Shown here: positions 46,332 through 55,529 of the stretch, one piece after another | Layout of the letters: each line of letters starts with the position of its first letter | How positions within the stretch are numbered: position 1 is the stretch's first letter | Assembly: GCF_900605495.1 (NCBI RefSeq) | Contig: NZ_LR027603.1 | Coordinates: 497,997 to 561,996 of the forward strand | Direction of reading: 5' to 3' | DNA: 64,000 nucleotides | Source of the DNA: Bacilliculturomica massiliensis | GTDB lineage: Bacteria; Bacillota; Clostridia; Peptostreptococcales; Anaerovoracaceae | Notes under the pieces: model-generated | Told to the model about the DNA's origin: nothing | The model's database searches: none | What the model saw: the letters and a program-made list of their open reading frames with translations, nothing else | Program-made: the position numbers and the translations under genes

Positions 46332-47002
46332 GCATGCAGACGGTATTGGAATATCTGGCCGCGCTGGAACAGAACAACGACCGGGAATGGTATCATGAAC
46401 ACAGATCTCTTCGTACGGCAGCCAATCAGGATTTTGAGGAATTTCTGCGCCGGCTCATTTTGGAGATCAGAGAGTTTGACGAGACCATTCCCCTGCTGGA
46501 ACCCAGGGAACTGACTTTTAAACTGGTGCGGGACACCCGGTTCAGTCACGACAAATCGCCCTACAATCCTGCCTTTCGGGCTCACATATCCGCTAAGGGA
46601 AAACTGCCGATCCCGGTGGGCTACTATATTATGATAAGACCGGGCGGAAAATCTTTTCTTGGCGGCGGCTTGTTTGCGGACATGTTTAAGGACGCTACCG
46701 CCATGGTTCGGGATCATATCGCCGCACACGGCGGTCAGTGGCAGAAGATCATTACTGATCCCGGGTTCACCAGACGATTTACAGTGGGAGGAACGGCGTT
46801 GAAAAATGTGCCCAGGGGCTACGATCCGGGCCATCCACAGGCGGAATATTTGAAAAACAAAAGCTGGTATCTGGAATATCCGGTCAGCGATAAGCAGGTC
46901 TGGGATGAAGACTTTGTCAGCTTTGCCGCAAGTGTTTTCAGCGACATGCGCCCCTTCAACGATTATTTGAATCAGGCTCTGGAAGGTTTTCAGATGCCGT
47001 GA
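46328..47002 (+). CDS. DUF2461-family protein
   Basis: 224 residues matching the DUF2461/TIGR02453 pattern: ALEQNNDREWYHEHRSLR, FKLVRDTRFSHDKSPYNPAFRAHI, GYYIMIRPGGKSFLGGGLF and PRGYDPGHPQAEYLKNKSWYLEYPV. Function is unknown in all members I know. I chose ATG at 46328, which overlaps the sigma-factor stop as ATGA and has GGGAGG upstream; the in-frame ATG at 46265 lies inside the sigma gene. The coupling suggests that both serve the same response. Confidence 0.88.
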   Translation: MSMQTVLEYLAALEQNNDREWYHEHRSLRTAANQDFEEFLRRLILEIREFDETIPLLEPRELTFKLVRDTRFSHDKSPYNPAFRAHISAKGKLPIPVGYYIMIRPGGKSFLGGGLFADMFKDATAMVRDHIAAHGGQWQKIITDPGFTRRFTVGGTALKNVPRGYDPGHPQAEYLKNKSWYLEYPVSDKQVWDEDFVSFAASVFSDMRPFNDYLNQALEGFQMP

Positions 47003-47600
47003 TCGTTTCCGGGACCGCATGGGATCTCAGCGGGAGGATGGACGATGGAAATGCAGGGGAACTGAGATCGCCAGACACTAACGACCTCCGGATGGATCCG
47101 GAGGTCGTTATCGTCTGCGGCTGAATACGCCGGGATGACGGCGGCGGGCAGATCGCTGCCGGGGCTTGGCTGCTGAATGGCGGCGGGCAGATCGCAGCCG
47201 GGGTCTGACCACTCAATGGAGACAGACAGAAACTGCCAGCGGGCCTGAGCGCCGGTCACGGCGCAGAAATGTTCTTCCGACGGCATCTGATCGACGGTCA
47301 AGGCAAGCGGCTGCCAGCCTGATGACATAATGTATGAGGGATGGGTGAACTCAACATTTTTTTCTGGAAATCGCCTAAAAAGATACTCAAGTTGGGCCAG
47401 ATTCCTTGAAAAAAAGAGTTTTCACCTATTTGACGTAAAAATACGGGACATTTAGGTCCGTTTTTGCGTGAAAATAGGTGAAAATCAAATTTTTCTGCCA
47501 TATTCGCCTATGCATGCGGACCGGCTGAGCGTTATAAAAGCGCTATAAAGCTGAGCAAGCTGAGCGCTCCCGCCTGAATCCATCAGAAGAGTCCAGCCTC
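47003..47600. other. Intergenic stretch with repeats and hairpins
   Basis: The stretch holds a perfect 15-bp inverted repeat with a 2-base loop (47079-47110), a 39-bp direct repeat (47141-47179 and 47180-47218, GCGGCGGGCAGATCGC), and an AT-rich element at 47341-47510 with inverted TTTTCACCTAT arms that matches the one at 34085-34256. I see no convincing gene. Confidence 0.6.
47341..47510. repeat. AT-rich element with TTTTCACCTAT inverted repeats, copy B
   Basis: It begins ATGGGTGAAC and contains GTTTTCACCTATTTG (near 47418) and GCGTGAAAATAGGTGAAAA (near 47466) as inverted arms, plus the word AATCAAATTT also seen in copy A at 34108. It is probably a dispersed non-coding repeat of this genome. 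Confidence 0.55.
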
Positions 47601-48650
47601 TTACACATCGGCCAGATTTCTGATGATGCCGCAGGCAGTGTAATTGGTGAGGGGATATTCCTCCACCGGCACCTGGCGCTCGTGGGCCAGCCGCAGTAGG
47701 TGATTCAGCCGGGGATCCTTCCGGCGTCCCTGGGCGATCAGCAGACGCCAGGGGACACGCCGCAGGAGGACCCGTGTGGCTTCGCCGATACCGGGTTTGA
47801 TGAAGTTGATGTCGGCGATGCCGTAGCGGGATGCGATCTCCTCCACTTCTTCGAGGCCGGTGCGGCCCCGGGGCAGAGCCGGCGCGTCGATATCAAAACG
47901 AAAACAGGCTTCTACGCTGTGTATAAAATCGTAGGAAACATCTTCGCCGGCCAGTTCGCCATAGTACGCCGCCCCGTGAAAATCTTCGGGACCGATGATA
48001 TCCGGCCGCAAAAATGTCCGGCTTACCAGACCGGACACCGTACTGTTCAGGCAGGAACTGGGGATCAGAATATCCTCGTGGGTGCCGCACAGATCAGTTA
48101 GGCCGGCGGGATCAGAGAGCACCGCCAGCTCCGGGGAAACTCCGGGATAGGACTCCAACGCGGCGGAAAGCTGACGGGTGATCGCGCCTTTTCCCGTCCA
48201 GCCGTCCACGAATTGCAGCGATTCCGCGGGATAGCGGGCCAACAGATAGTCCATGGCGTTTCGGTCGATGCCACGACCTCTGATGATGGACACGGCGTAA
48301 TGCGGCGCGTCCGTATCGTATTTTCTCTTCAGATAATGTTTGATCAGGATGGCGGCGGGTACGCCTGCGCGGGCCAGAGAGACCAGAACCACCCCGGCTC
48401 CCTTCCGCGCGTAGATCTTTTCTGCCGCGCGGCAGACTGCGTCCGCAGTACTCTGCGAATAGTGGAACAGAGCTTCCCGGTAAGCGTCCATGTATAGGGA
48501 CGTGGGCCGGTACTCCAGAGGCAGCATTTCACTGTAGTGGATCCCCGACTGTATCCGCTGTTCTCGTTGGGAAGCCGGCAGCGGTTCCACCAGGCCGGTG
48601 ATATCTTTCAGAAGAAAGGTGACGTCATCGGTCAGATAGGAGCTTCTCAT
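47601..48650 (-). CDS. StiP/PRTase-PELOTA protein of the Ter biosynthesis module
   Basis: 349 residues. The first 250 match the StiP family (once called a cysteine protease, re-read as a phosphoribosyltransferase fold, PRTase_1), with SLARAGVPAAILIKHYL and the PRPP-loop-like FVDGWTGKGAIT. The last 90 (VEEIASRYGIADINFIKPGIGEATRVLLRRVPW...VPVEEYPLTNYTACGIIRNL) match PELOTA_1, a putative RNA-binding domain. In Ter stress systems these enzymes are predicted to build a nucleoside-like compound. Its start overlaps the upstream PRTase gene by 4 bases. It is last in the three-gene minus-strand operon. Confidence 0.85.
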   Translation of the reverse strand: MRSSYLTDDVTFLLKDITGLVEPLPASQREQRIQSGIHYSEMLPLEYRPTSLYMDAYREALFHYSQSTADAVCRAAEKIYARKGAGVVLVSLARAGVPAAILIKHYLKRKYDTDAPHYAVSIIRGRGIDRNAMDYLLARYPAESLQFVDGWTGKGAITRQLSAALESYPGVSPELAVLSDPAGLTDLCGTHEDILIPSSCLNSTVSGLVSRTFLRPDIIGPEDFHGAAYYGELAGEDVSYDFIHSVEACFRFDIDAPALPRGRTGLEEVEEIASRYGIADINFIKPGIGEATRVLLRRVPWRLLIAQGRRKDPRLNHLLRLAHERQVPVEEYPLTNYTACGIIRNLADV

Positions 48651-49879
48651 CGTGCACCTCCCTGGGGATAGGCCGTGTCTTCCTCCGTCCAGCGCAGGAT
48701 GGAAATATCCTGACAGCCTTTCCGGATCAGCACCGAACAGAGGTCTGACAGACCCGGAGCAAAATCTGAGGGAGAGTCGTGAAGGATGACCACTTTATCG
48801 TAGCGATTCAAATTGTAGATGAATGTAGAGCGCAGGGGATCGTAGACGCTGCGCAGGCCGTATCGAGAGGTAATGGGGTAATCCTCTCTGCCGCAGGGCA
48901 GGATCGGACTTCTGGTGGTGGCGTGAAAGCGCACCGACCGGCAGCCGCAGTGAGTCTCCAGATAAGCGGCCAGCATGAGAGGCGGAAACATGAATTCTTC
49001 TGTGCCAAGAACAAGCACGTCCTTGCCCTGCAGCGCATTGCCGGACGGAGCGCAGAGCCGTTCCGCAGCGCTCTCAGCCATAGAGCGGCAGCTATCAAGA
49101 AACGTTTTCATGCCCACGCCCAGCCGGGGATTGCAGTATCCTCCCAGTGGCGAACCGCCCTGAACGGCTGAACGAAAAACTTCCTGGTGTTCGGGCTGCT
49201 CCGTCACGGACCCGTCGGGCAGAAAGCAGAGAGCAGGATCGTATTCGAATTGGTCCAGATGTTCTTTGTAGCCGTCGTTTTGCAGCCGGAGCAGCCAGGC
49301 GCAGGAAATGTTCTCGCTGTGAAAACGTTCCAGATGTTCTTCCGTCATCCCGTTCAGGATGGAGACGACGCCGAATTTCAGGTCCAGGGAAGCGTACTCT
49401 CTGCGGATCGCGGCCACGGCGTTGAGGATGGTACTGCCGGTGGTGACCTCGTCTTCCGCGAAGATCACCCGGTCCGCGGCGGAGAGCAGCTCCGACAGCC
49501 TGTTTTTCGTCAGCCGCTGCTCGGTGGCGTGGCTGTGAGATTCGGAAAAATAGAGATAATCCGCCCCGGGAATGTTCTCGCGGGTGGTCTGAATGTAGCC
49601 TGTCCGATGGGGAGAGCAGGCGGCCACCGCAGCGCCGATGGCGGTGGCGGTCTCCGCGAAGCCCACGATCAGGAGACGTTCGCCCCGGCAGGAATCGTAA
49701 AGCCGGTCCGCAAGGGCCTCGAAGAGACGAAGCGCCCCGGCGGGGCTGCAGGGGATATGCTTGCCCTGCAGAGGGTTGACCAGCAGGAAAGGCCGTTTGT
49801 TATTGTTGTCCCTTTTCGCCAGCCGGACCAGATCCCGGCGGCAGTAGGTAATTCGTTCTGTTCTGATTTTATCTGTCAT
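48647..49879 (-). CDS. Phosphoribosyltransferase with TRSP domain
   Basis: 410 residues. The N-terminal PRTase_2 domain carries the PRPP motif VIFAEDEVTTGSTILNAV (about 135-152) and a preceding NPLQGKHIPCSPAGALRLFEALADRL block. The C-terminal TRSP domain has VLGTEEFMFPPLMLAAYLE and RFHATTRSPI. This pairing is specific to Ter-associated clusters, in which it is predicted to transfer ribose phosphate to an unknown base. AAGGACGG precedes the ATG. The stop overlaps the StiP start, and the CitE-like gene lies 98 bases upstream. Confidence 0.9.
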   Translation of the reverse strand: MTDKIRTERITYCRRDLVRLAKRDNNNKRPFLLVNPLQGKHIPCSPAGALRLFEALADRLYDSCRGERLLIVGFAETATAIGAAVAACSPHRTGYIQTTRENIPGADYLYFSESHSHATEQRLTKNRLSELLSAADRVIFAEDEVTTGSTILNAVAAIRREYASLDLKFGVVSILNGMTEEHLERFHSENISCAWLLRLQNDGYKEHLDQFEYDPALCFLPDGSVTEQPEHQEVFRSAVQGGSPLGGYCNPRLGVGMKTFLDSCRSMAESAAERLCAPSGNALQGKDVLVLGTEEFMFPPLMLAAYLETHCGCRSVRFHATTRSPILPCGREDYPITSRYGLRSVYDPLRSTFIYNLNRYDKVVILHDSPSDFAPGLSDLCSVLIRKGCQDISILRWTEEDTAYPQGGAR

Positions 49880-49977
49880 AAACCCGTCCTTGTTTTTTAT
49901 ACTTTTGGCAGCGTACTGTGGTTCCCGGTTCTCGGTCGCTTTCAGTTTTGCTTGCAGTCATGTTTTCGGTCCTGTGT

Positions 49978-50946
49978 TCAGTCCTGTTCTGCGATACCGT
50001 AGACATCGGCCAGCGTCATGATCTTTTGGGCCCATCTCGTGTGCACCCGCACTTCGTTCATGCGTTCTCCGGAACGATTTTTTTCCACCAGATCGCAGTT
50101 TTCCGGCGACCAGTTCAGGATGCTGACCGCATCGTCATAGTCCTTGCGGCTGACCCGCAGGGATTCGTTGACCACGGGGATCTGGTTGGGGTGGATGACG
50201 GTCTTTCCGATAAAACCGTTGAGCCTGTCCAGCTTCAGCTCCCGCCTGAGTCCGCGTTTCCACTGGTCGTCATCTCCCGAGAAATATTCCCATACCGGTC
50301 CGGAGACCACGTAATCAGGAGCAAATACGGTCAGAATATCCGCCAGGATACGGCTGACTGCCAGATTGTCGTAGATGGTCTCGTCCACGCTGCGCCGCAC
50401 GCCGAAGGCGCTGCAGATGTCGTTTCCTCCCACCCGGATATTCAAAATATAATCGGAGATCAGGTCCACCTGATCCCGCAGATACTGCAGCGTATCGCTT
50501 CTTCCCTGCAGCCGGACGATGTCGCCGCTCTCCAGAGTCGGCATCATATAGACCGGCGCTGGGGAATGGCTGTTTACCTCCAGGATGCTGCGATTGTAGA
50601 GCTCCGAGCAGGCCGGAGAATACTTGGGAGCCACAAAACCGGTGAGGAGCCGGGCGCTGTCTCCCAGCCGCCGGTACAGATCAGGGATCTGTTCGGGCCG
50701 CCGCACGCGGATGAAGAGCCTGGGCAGATACATCTCAGGATTTTTATCCAGCGCCCTACTGATCTCCGCAAAATCCTTCAGAATGTTCAATTCAGCGCCG
50801 GATACCGACGAATCGCTGATGGAGTCCTCCAGGCACAGCGAGGCGGAATAAGGTCCTTCCACAGACTGCTGCAGGATAAAACGCACTATTTTATCGTTGG
50901 TAGCGGGCGCATATAGGAGCGCGCCCACAGAATAAGCTGGTTTCAA
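49978..50946 (-). CDS. HpcH/HpaI aldolase / CitE-like lyase of the Ter module
   Basis: About 322 residues of the CitE-type TIM-barrel family: ALLYAPATNDKIVRFIL at the start, SASLCLEDSIS with the metal-binding acids, FIRVRRPEQ, FVAPKYSP and a late FIGKTVIHPNQIPVVNESL block. It should cleave or form a C-C bond in the proposed Ter-linked metabolite. I chose TTG at 50946 with AGGGGG 8 bases upstream (KPAYSVGALL follows); the frame extends to 50988 without a site. First gene of the minus-strand operon, divergent from the plus-strand genes at 51127. Confidence 0.88.
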   Translation of the reverse strand: MKPAYSVGALLYAPATNDKIVRFILQQSVEGPYSASLCLEDSISDSSVSGAELNILKDFAEISRALDKNPEMYLPRLFIRVRRPEQIPDLYRRLGDSARLLTGFVAPKYSPACSELYNRSILEVNSHSPAPVYMMPTLESGDIVRLQGRSDTLQYLRDQVDLISDYILNIRVGGNDICSAFGVRRSVDETIYDNLAVSRILADILTVFAPDYVVSGPVWEYFSGDDDQWKRGLRRELKLDRLNGFIGKTVIHPNQIPVVNESLRVSRKDYDDAVSILNWSPENCDLVEKNRSGERMNEVRVHTRWAQKIMTLADVYGIAEQD

Positions 50947-51126
50947 TTTTCTAATCCCCCTTGATCTGCTGACTGGCCGCCGATACAATAAGATCCCGCA
51001 TGATCTGTGCGGGATCAGGTAACCGCTGCCACGGCATATTATATCATTAATTGTCAGAAAAGAATATGCGAAAAAAGGGATGTGTGGTAAGATGAATTAT
51101 AAAAATATGTGTGCGGAGGCGCTCTT

Positions 51127-52344
51127 ATGATGGAAAGTGAAGTGCTGAAAGTTCGTGTCAACCCTATGCAGATCAGTTCTCTGACAGCGTTTGCAAGTCT
51201 CAGCGGACGCTGCCGGAACGATCAGAAGGATGCGTATTTTGTCCGCTATATCGGATATGAGGATGAAAAAAAATACATAGAAGAAATCAGCGCCGCGGAC
51301 AAGCGGCTGGAATCAGCGGACCGTTCAGGCAGAGGCGGATATTTTCGTTCGGGCAAGCTGGAGTTTCGTCCCGACCCTCAGGAAGCGGCGCGGTATGCGG
51401 CGGCGTACGACCGCATGCAGGAAGCCGTTCGGGATGGGAGCGGAGCGGAGGCGGAGAGCAGCGGCGCGGCCGGGTGGAGCGGAGAGAGCCCCAGCGGAAA
51501 CTGCTGGGACAGAAACGGCAGCGGCGATGAAAACTGTCTGGCCAGGGTAACAGAGCGGCTGTTGAATAAGCCGTACGCCCGTTCGGCTTTCGACGGTGCG
51601 CTGAAGCTCTACGCGGCTTCGGGCAATGGGATCAGCCAGTCTATGATACGAAATTTTGGCATCAAGCTCCTGTTCTGGTGCGATGCATATCTGCCGGGCC
51701 TTTTCCCGGACAGGACGGCGGCGGGGATGTTTCCGAAATTTATTCTTTCCGGGGATATCAAGGTACAGGAGTATCTGTTCCTCTATTTTCTCGTGCATCT
51801 GGGCTGTGATGTTCTTTATCTGAATCCGGAGCGAGACGCGGCGGTAAGCCCTGCTCTGCTGGCGCAGTCCTCCCTGTGTGGGGAGGAGAAGCGAGGGCCG
51901 GTGAGGATCCCGCCCTACGAGCCCGGAGTGGAAAGAGACCGTGGGCCGTCGGCGTCCGTGTCTGGCGGAGCTTCGGCGCCTGCTGCGTCCGCACAGGGAG
52001 CGTCGGGGGAGAAAGCCGGAGCGTGGAGCGCGGACAGTGGAACGTCCAGCGGCCCAGGCGGCGGAACCCGCGGCGGTTCAGACAGCGGAGCAGGCGGCGC
52101 GTTTGGGGCAGGGTGCGGGGATCCTGCGGCAGGCGTGGGAGTCGCGGGAAGAGATGTGTATAAAGGACAGGGCCCGGACAGGGAGGAGGCCCGCCGTCTG
52201 CAGGCGGCGGTACAGCTGGGGTCAGCGGCGGAGCGGCTGCTGGGGGAGGCATTTCCCGGGGAACAGGCGCGGCCTCCGGATTGGCGGCGGGCAGGCGGCA
52301 GCTGGAATACGAGGAGCTGGCGCAGCTGTCTCCGGGGATCGTGA
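51127..52344 (+). CDS. YceG-like domain protein whose frame is broken by an adapter-like insertion
   Basis: The reliable part runs from ATG 51127 (GGAGG 7 bases upstream) to about 52151, 340 residues. Residues 150-260 (LLFWCDAYLPGLFP...FPKFILSGDIKVQEYLFLYFLVHLGCDVLYLNPERD) resemble the central part of the YceG protein at 53256. It then turns into a long Gly/Ser/Ala linker. At 52152-52170 an adapter-like 19-mer occurs, after which this frame reads unlikely sequence to a stop at 52344, while another frame opens into a trypsin-like protease. I believe that the real gene fuses both parts (51127-52868). Confidence 0.7.
   Translation: MMESEVLKVRVNPMQISSLTAFASLSGRCRNDQKDAYFVRYIGYEDEKKYIEEISAADKRLESADRSGRGGYFRSGKLEFRPDPQEAARYAAAYDRMQEAVRDGSGAEAESSGAAGWSGESPSGNCWDRNGSGDENCLARVTERLLNKPYARSAFDGALKLYAASGNGISQSMIRNFGIKLLFWCDAYLPGLFPDRTAAGMFPKFILSGDIKVQEYLFLYFLVHLGCDVLYLNPERDAAVSPALLAQSSLCGEEKRGPVRIPPYEPGVERDRGPSASVSGGASAPAASAQGASGEKAGAWSADSGTSSGPGGGTRGGSDSGAGGAFGAGCGDPAAGVGVAGRDVYKGQGPDREEARRLQAAVQLGSAAERLLGEAFPGEQARPPDWRRAGGSWNTRSWRSCLRGS
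52152..52170 (+). other. Tn5/Nextera mosaic-end-like 19-mer
   Basis: AGATGTGTATAAAGGACAG differs from the transposase mosaic end used in Nextera libraries at two adjacent-type positions (17 of 19 match). In the three frames it reads MCIKDR, DVYKGQ and CV-stop, close to the MCIRDR and VYKRQ peptides known from adapter-contaminated proteins. It sits exactly where the reading frame changes. Confidence 0.65.
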
Positions 52345-52868
52345 TGATCTCCGTTTTCGACAAGACAGGCAAATGCTTTAAAACCGGATCAGGAGTGGTC
52401 ATCAGCGAGAAAGGCTATATTCTGACCAATTTCCACGTGGCCTGCGAGGGCGCCTACTACGGCATTCGATTTGAGGAAGAGGACCGGCCCTACGAGACGG
52501 ATGAGCTGATCAAATATAATCAGTTCCACGATCTGGCGATCATAAGGATCGAACGGCGCTGTACGCCCATCTCTGTATACCGCGGTGAAAAGGAGCTGGT
52601 CAGAGGGCAGAAAGTGGTGGCCATCGGAAGTCCTCTGGGATTATTTAATTCTGTGTCCGACGGGATCATATCGGGATTTCGGATGATCGACGAGACGTCG
52701 ATGATCCAGTTCACCGCGCCTATCTCTCACGGCAGTTCCGGCGGAGCGCTGCTGAATCTGTACGGCGAGCTGGTGGGGATCATTACGGCGGGATTTGACG
52801 ACGGCCAGAATATCAATCTGGCGGTGGATTATAAAACTGTCCGTTCCTTCGCTTCAGGATTTCTCTAA
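52281..52868 (+). CDS. Trypsin-like (HtrA-type) serine protease domain
   Basis: The frame is open from 52164, just after the adapter-like site, first as a Gly/Ala linker and then as a chymotrypsin-fold domain from about 52320. The catalytic triad is visible: His in YILTNFHVACEG, Asp in NQFHDLAIIRIE and Ser in SHGSSGGALLNLYGELVGI. No signal peptide is present, so it is probably cytoplasmic as the C-terminal half of a YceG-like fusion. In Ter clusters such proteases may process partners under stress. The start at 52281 (TTG) is only nominal; the domain probably belongs to the gene that begins at 51127. Confidence 0.75.
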   Translation: MAAGRRQLEYEELAQLSPGIVMISVFDKTGKCFKTGSGVVISEKGYILTNFHVACEGAYYGIRFEEEDRPYETDELIKYNQFHDLAIIRIERRCTPISVYRGEKELVRGQKVVAIGSPLGLFNSVSDGIISGFRMIDETSMIQFTAPISHGSSGGALLNLYGELVGIITAGFDDGQNINLAVDYKTVRSFASGFL

Positions 52869-53028
52869 AGAAGGAAGGGGCAGGCCATCCCCCAATGGGT
52901 GAGAAAAGGCTATCCCGCAATGGACGGGGCAGGGCCTTTCGCAATGGCCGGAAGTCTGCGGCGGAGGCCGTCGGATGGATGCTGCGAATACGCCGTGAAT
53001 TGTATACCGGCAGGATTTGCGCGAACAG

Positions 53029-53058
53029 TTGCAAAATCGGCAAAAAAAGTGATATAAT
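53029..53058 (+). promoter_or_regulatory. Possible promoter of the yceG-telA-terD genes
   Basis: TTGCAA (53029-53034) and TATAAT (53053-53058) with an 18-bp spacer, about 190 bases before the YceG start. Bases 52869-53028 hold three loose repeats around CGCAATGG and nothing else recognisable. Confidence 0.55.
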
Positions 53059-53255
53059 ATCATCGTGTCAAAATACAGTGCGGCGTTTTGGCCGGGAAAC
53101 TTTGAATCGGTTTCGAAATGGCTTTGGATCGGCTTTGAAACTGCTTTGGAAGAGCGGCATTCGCCGGACAGGGGAACGAAGGAGAGACGGCTGCGCGCGC
53201 GGGGGGTGCGGGCAGAAAAAGGCTCATTGTGTCGGAATGGGATTGTGGGGGACCA

Positions 53256-55529
53256 ATGTTTGAGTGTACAGCGATAAAGGACAGGGAAGATTACTTTAAA
53301 AGCTGTTCCGCCAGGGGAGGCGGAAGCGTATTTTTCGGACGGTTGAATGGATTCAGCCCTGAGATCAGGACGTTTCTGCAGAAGTATCTGGATGAGATAA
53401 AGCGCCGGGGCGTTTTTATCAGCGAGCGCATCCAGAATCCCACAGGGCAGCAGCTGCAATATTTTGAGGAGATCATGGGCCTGGATTTCAGACAGGAAGC
53501 AGGCTTTTTTGACGCGGCGCTGAAAAAGTGGCTGCCTCGTTTAAACGGGCGTCAGCGCGAGAGCGTCGCCGGCTGTATGAAACTGGTCCTGGAAGAGATG
53601 GAGGCGTCCGGCAAGAACGAAAATATCCGGAAAAACGGATACATCAAGTTCATGTGCTGGCTTTACTATAAATTTGAGCGGATCTTGAATCTGCTGGGAC
53701 AGGAAGAACTGCCCCGGATCTTGTTTGAGGGGTATGTCAACGATTATGAACTGCGGATGCTTCGCATTCTGGCCTGCGCCGGATGCGATATTCTGCTGCT
53801 CCAATATCAGGGCGACGAAGGCTATCGGAAGGTGGACCCGGATTCCCGGTTTTCCGCCGTCGTGCCCGTGGAAAATCCCCAGGCGTTTCCGCAGGGATTT
53901 TCTGTTGTCGCTATGGTGAGAGAGACGGAACAGGCGCAATTGCTTCCCGAGATCCATCTGGAGGAACCGGATCGACAAGTCAGCACGAATACGTGGCTGA
54001 CGGGCGATCTGTTTGACGACTCGCTGAAAGAGCCGTCGGCCAGAGGGCGGGAAGCTTTTTATTACAACATGTTCGTTCGGATCAGGGGTGTGGAAGACGC
54101 GGCCGTCTGGGAGAGCGAACTGGTAAAGTGGAAGCTGAAGCTGGAGAGTCAGGGCAGAAAGGTGCTGCTGGCGGAGGAAGTGATCCGCGTGCCCGGGGTG
54201 GACGAGACGCGGAAGATACCGCGCAAGAATTACCGCAGTCCGGAGCAGCTCATCGGCGATCTGGCAAGTTATATCTCCTTTCCGAAGAGCCGGGAACTGG
54301 AGAAGCTTTCCAGAAAGGCCTTTGCGGGCGTTCTTCAGGAAGAGAGCGCAAAGGAAAATTCCAATATGACGCGGCTGACCAACCGGGCGATCTGCCTGCT
54401 GTGCTGGGTGAACCGGTATGTGCCGGAGCTGTTTGCCGACTGGCGCATCGCGGCGCCGCCGGTGTTTCTGCTCTACGGAGTGTGCAGCAACGAAAACGAA
54501 GCGGTACTGCTGCGTTTTCTGTCCCGTATACCGGTGGATGTGTTTGAGATCTGCCCCGACCTGAGTCTCTCCTGCCGGCTGGCGGACCGGTTCCTGTTCG
54601 ACAGGACCTACGGAAACTCCCTGCCTCTTGGCAAGTTTCCCGCGGAAGTGGACAGCGTACGCTTCAAAACGGCGGCCTACGGCGCGGAGCGGGAGCTGGA
54701 CACGCTGATGTATCAGAACACGGGACTCTACCGGAACCGCCAGTTTAAAAAGGCCATACCCGTTCAGCTGCAGACCACTTATGAGGAGATCGCCATTCTG
54801 TGGGATCAGGAGGCCAAGTACCGGCCCAATTTCGAGGTCCTGTCCGACCGGGTCATGGTCCCCGTCATCTGTGCGAAGATCTCCGGAGTGCCGGGGAGCA
54901 ATGCGTATGAGTACTGGCAGACCATCGCTTCGCTGGCGGTGGAGGATACGGCGGTCATCTATAAACTTCCTTACATCGAGGAGTTTGAGGACAACCCGGT
55001 CCGTCCCCACGTGACGAAGTTCATCAGGGGCGAAAAGCTGCTGTTCGATAAGATCAAGGATCACCACGCGTACCAGTACGGCTTCCTGCGGGAGGATATG
55101 CAGGACTACATGCTGGACAAGCTGCAGGAACTGCTGGACAGGCGGCTGATCGAGGGCACCTTCACCAGGGGAACGGAGTTTACGATCCTGTCCACGGCGC
55201 TGAACCTCAACAAGGGTTTTCTGCGCATGATACAGAAGTTCGATTTTACGAAAAAGATCCCGAAGCTGATCGTTATCAGCACCGGAGAAGTGATGTGCAC
55301 GCTGGGCGACAGCATTCTGGTGGCGTATCTCAGTCTTCTGGGCTTCGACGTGGCGATCTTTACGCCCACGGGCTACCAGAACGTGGAGATGAATTTTACG
55401 CAGCAGGTCCTGACGGAGCATCAGGTGGGAGATTATATGTACGATCTCCAGGCTCCGAATTTGAAAAACGTGTCTAAAAGCTCTCAGAGGGAGAGCTTGA
55501 GAGATAGATTGTTTAGGAGGGCAAAATAA
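53256..55529 (+). CDS. YceG-family protein of Ter/tellurite stress clusters
   Basis: 757 residues, the length of Bacillus YceG, with two similar halves (ILFEGYVNDYELRMLRILACAGCDILLLQYQGD near 160 and VFLLYGVCSNENEAVLLRFLSRIPVDVFEICPD near 410), each followed by a stretch of beta and alpha segments. No catalytic motif is known. It always occurs with TerD and TelA genes and is thought to be part of a membrane-linked stress complex. I chose ATG at 53256 (MFECTAI) with GGGGGA upstream; GTG at 53229 is an alternative. Its stop overlaps the telA start (TAATG). Confidence 0.88.
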   Translation: MFECTAIKDREDYFKSCSARGGGSVFFGRLNGFSPEIRTFLQKYLDEIKRRGVFISERIQNPTGQQLQYFEEIMGLDFRQEAGFFDAALKKWLPRLNGRQRESVAGCMKLVLEEMEASGKNENIRKNGYIKFMCWLYYKFERILNLLGQEELPRILFEGYVNDYELRMLRILACAGCDILLLQYQGDEGYRKVDPDSRFSAVVPVENPQAFPQGFSVVAMVRETEQAQLLPEIHLEEPDRQVSTNTWLTGDLFDDSLKEPSARGREAFYYNMFVRIRGVEDAAVWESELVKWKLKLESQGRKVLLAEEVIRVPGVDETRKIPRKNYRSPEQLIGDLASYISFPKSRELEKLSRKAFAGVLQEESAKENSNMTRLTNRAICLLCWVNRYVPELFADWRIAAPPVFLLYGVCSNENEAVLLRFLSRIPVDVFEICPDLSLSCRLADRFLFDRTYGNSLPLGKFPAEVDSVRFKTAAYGAERELDTLMYQNTGLYRNRQFKKAIPVQLQTTYEEIAILWDQEAKYRPNFEVLSDRVMVPVICAKISGVPGSNAYEYWQTIASLAVEDTAVIYKLPYIEEFEDNPVRPHVTKFIRGEKLLFDKIKDHHAYQYGFLREDMQDYMLDKLQELLDRRLIEGTFTRGTEFTILSTALNLNKGFLRMIQKFDFTKKIPKLIVISTGEVMCTLGDSILVAYLSLLGFDVAIFTPTGYQNVEMNFTQQVLTEHQVGDYMYDLQAPNLKNVSKSSQRESLRDRLFRRAK

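Noticed and set aside
46990-47328. A 112-codon minus-strand frame with two PGxDLPAA segments
   Set aside because: No ribosome binding site, overlap with the end of the DUF2461 gene, and a perfect hairpin and a 39-bp direct repeat inside. The period of 39 keeps the frame, so a real gene is not fully excluded.
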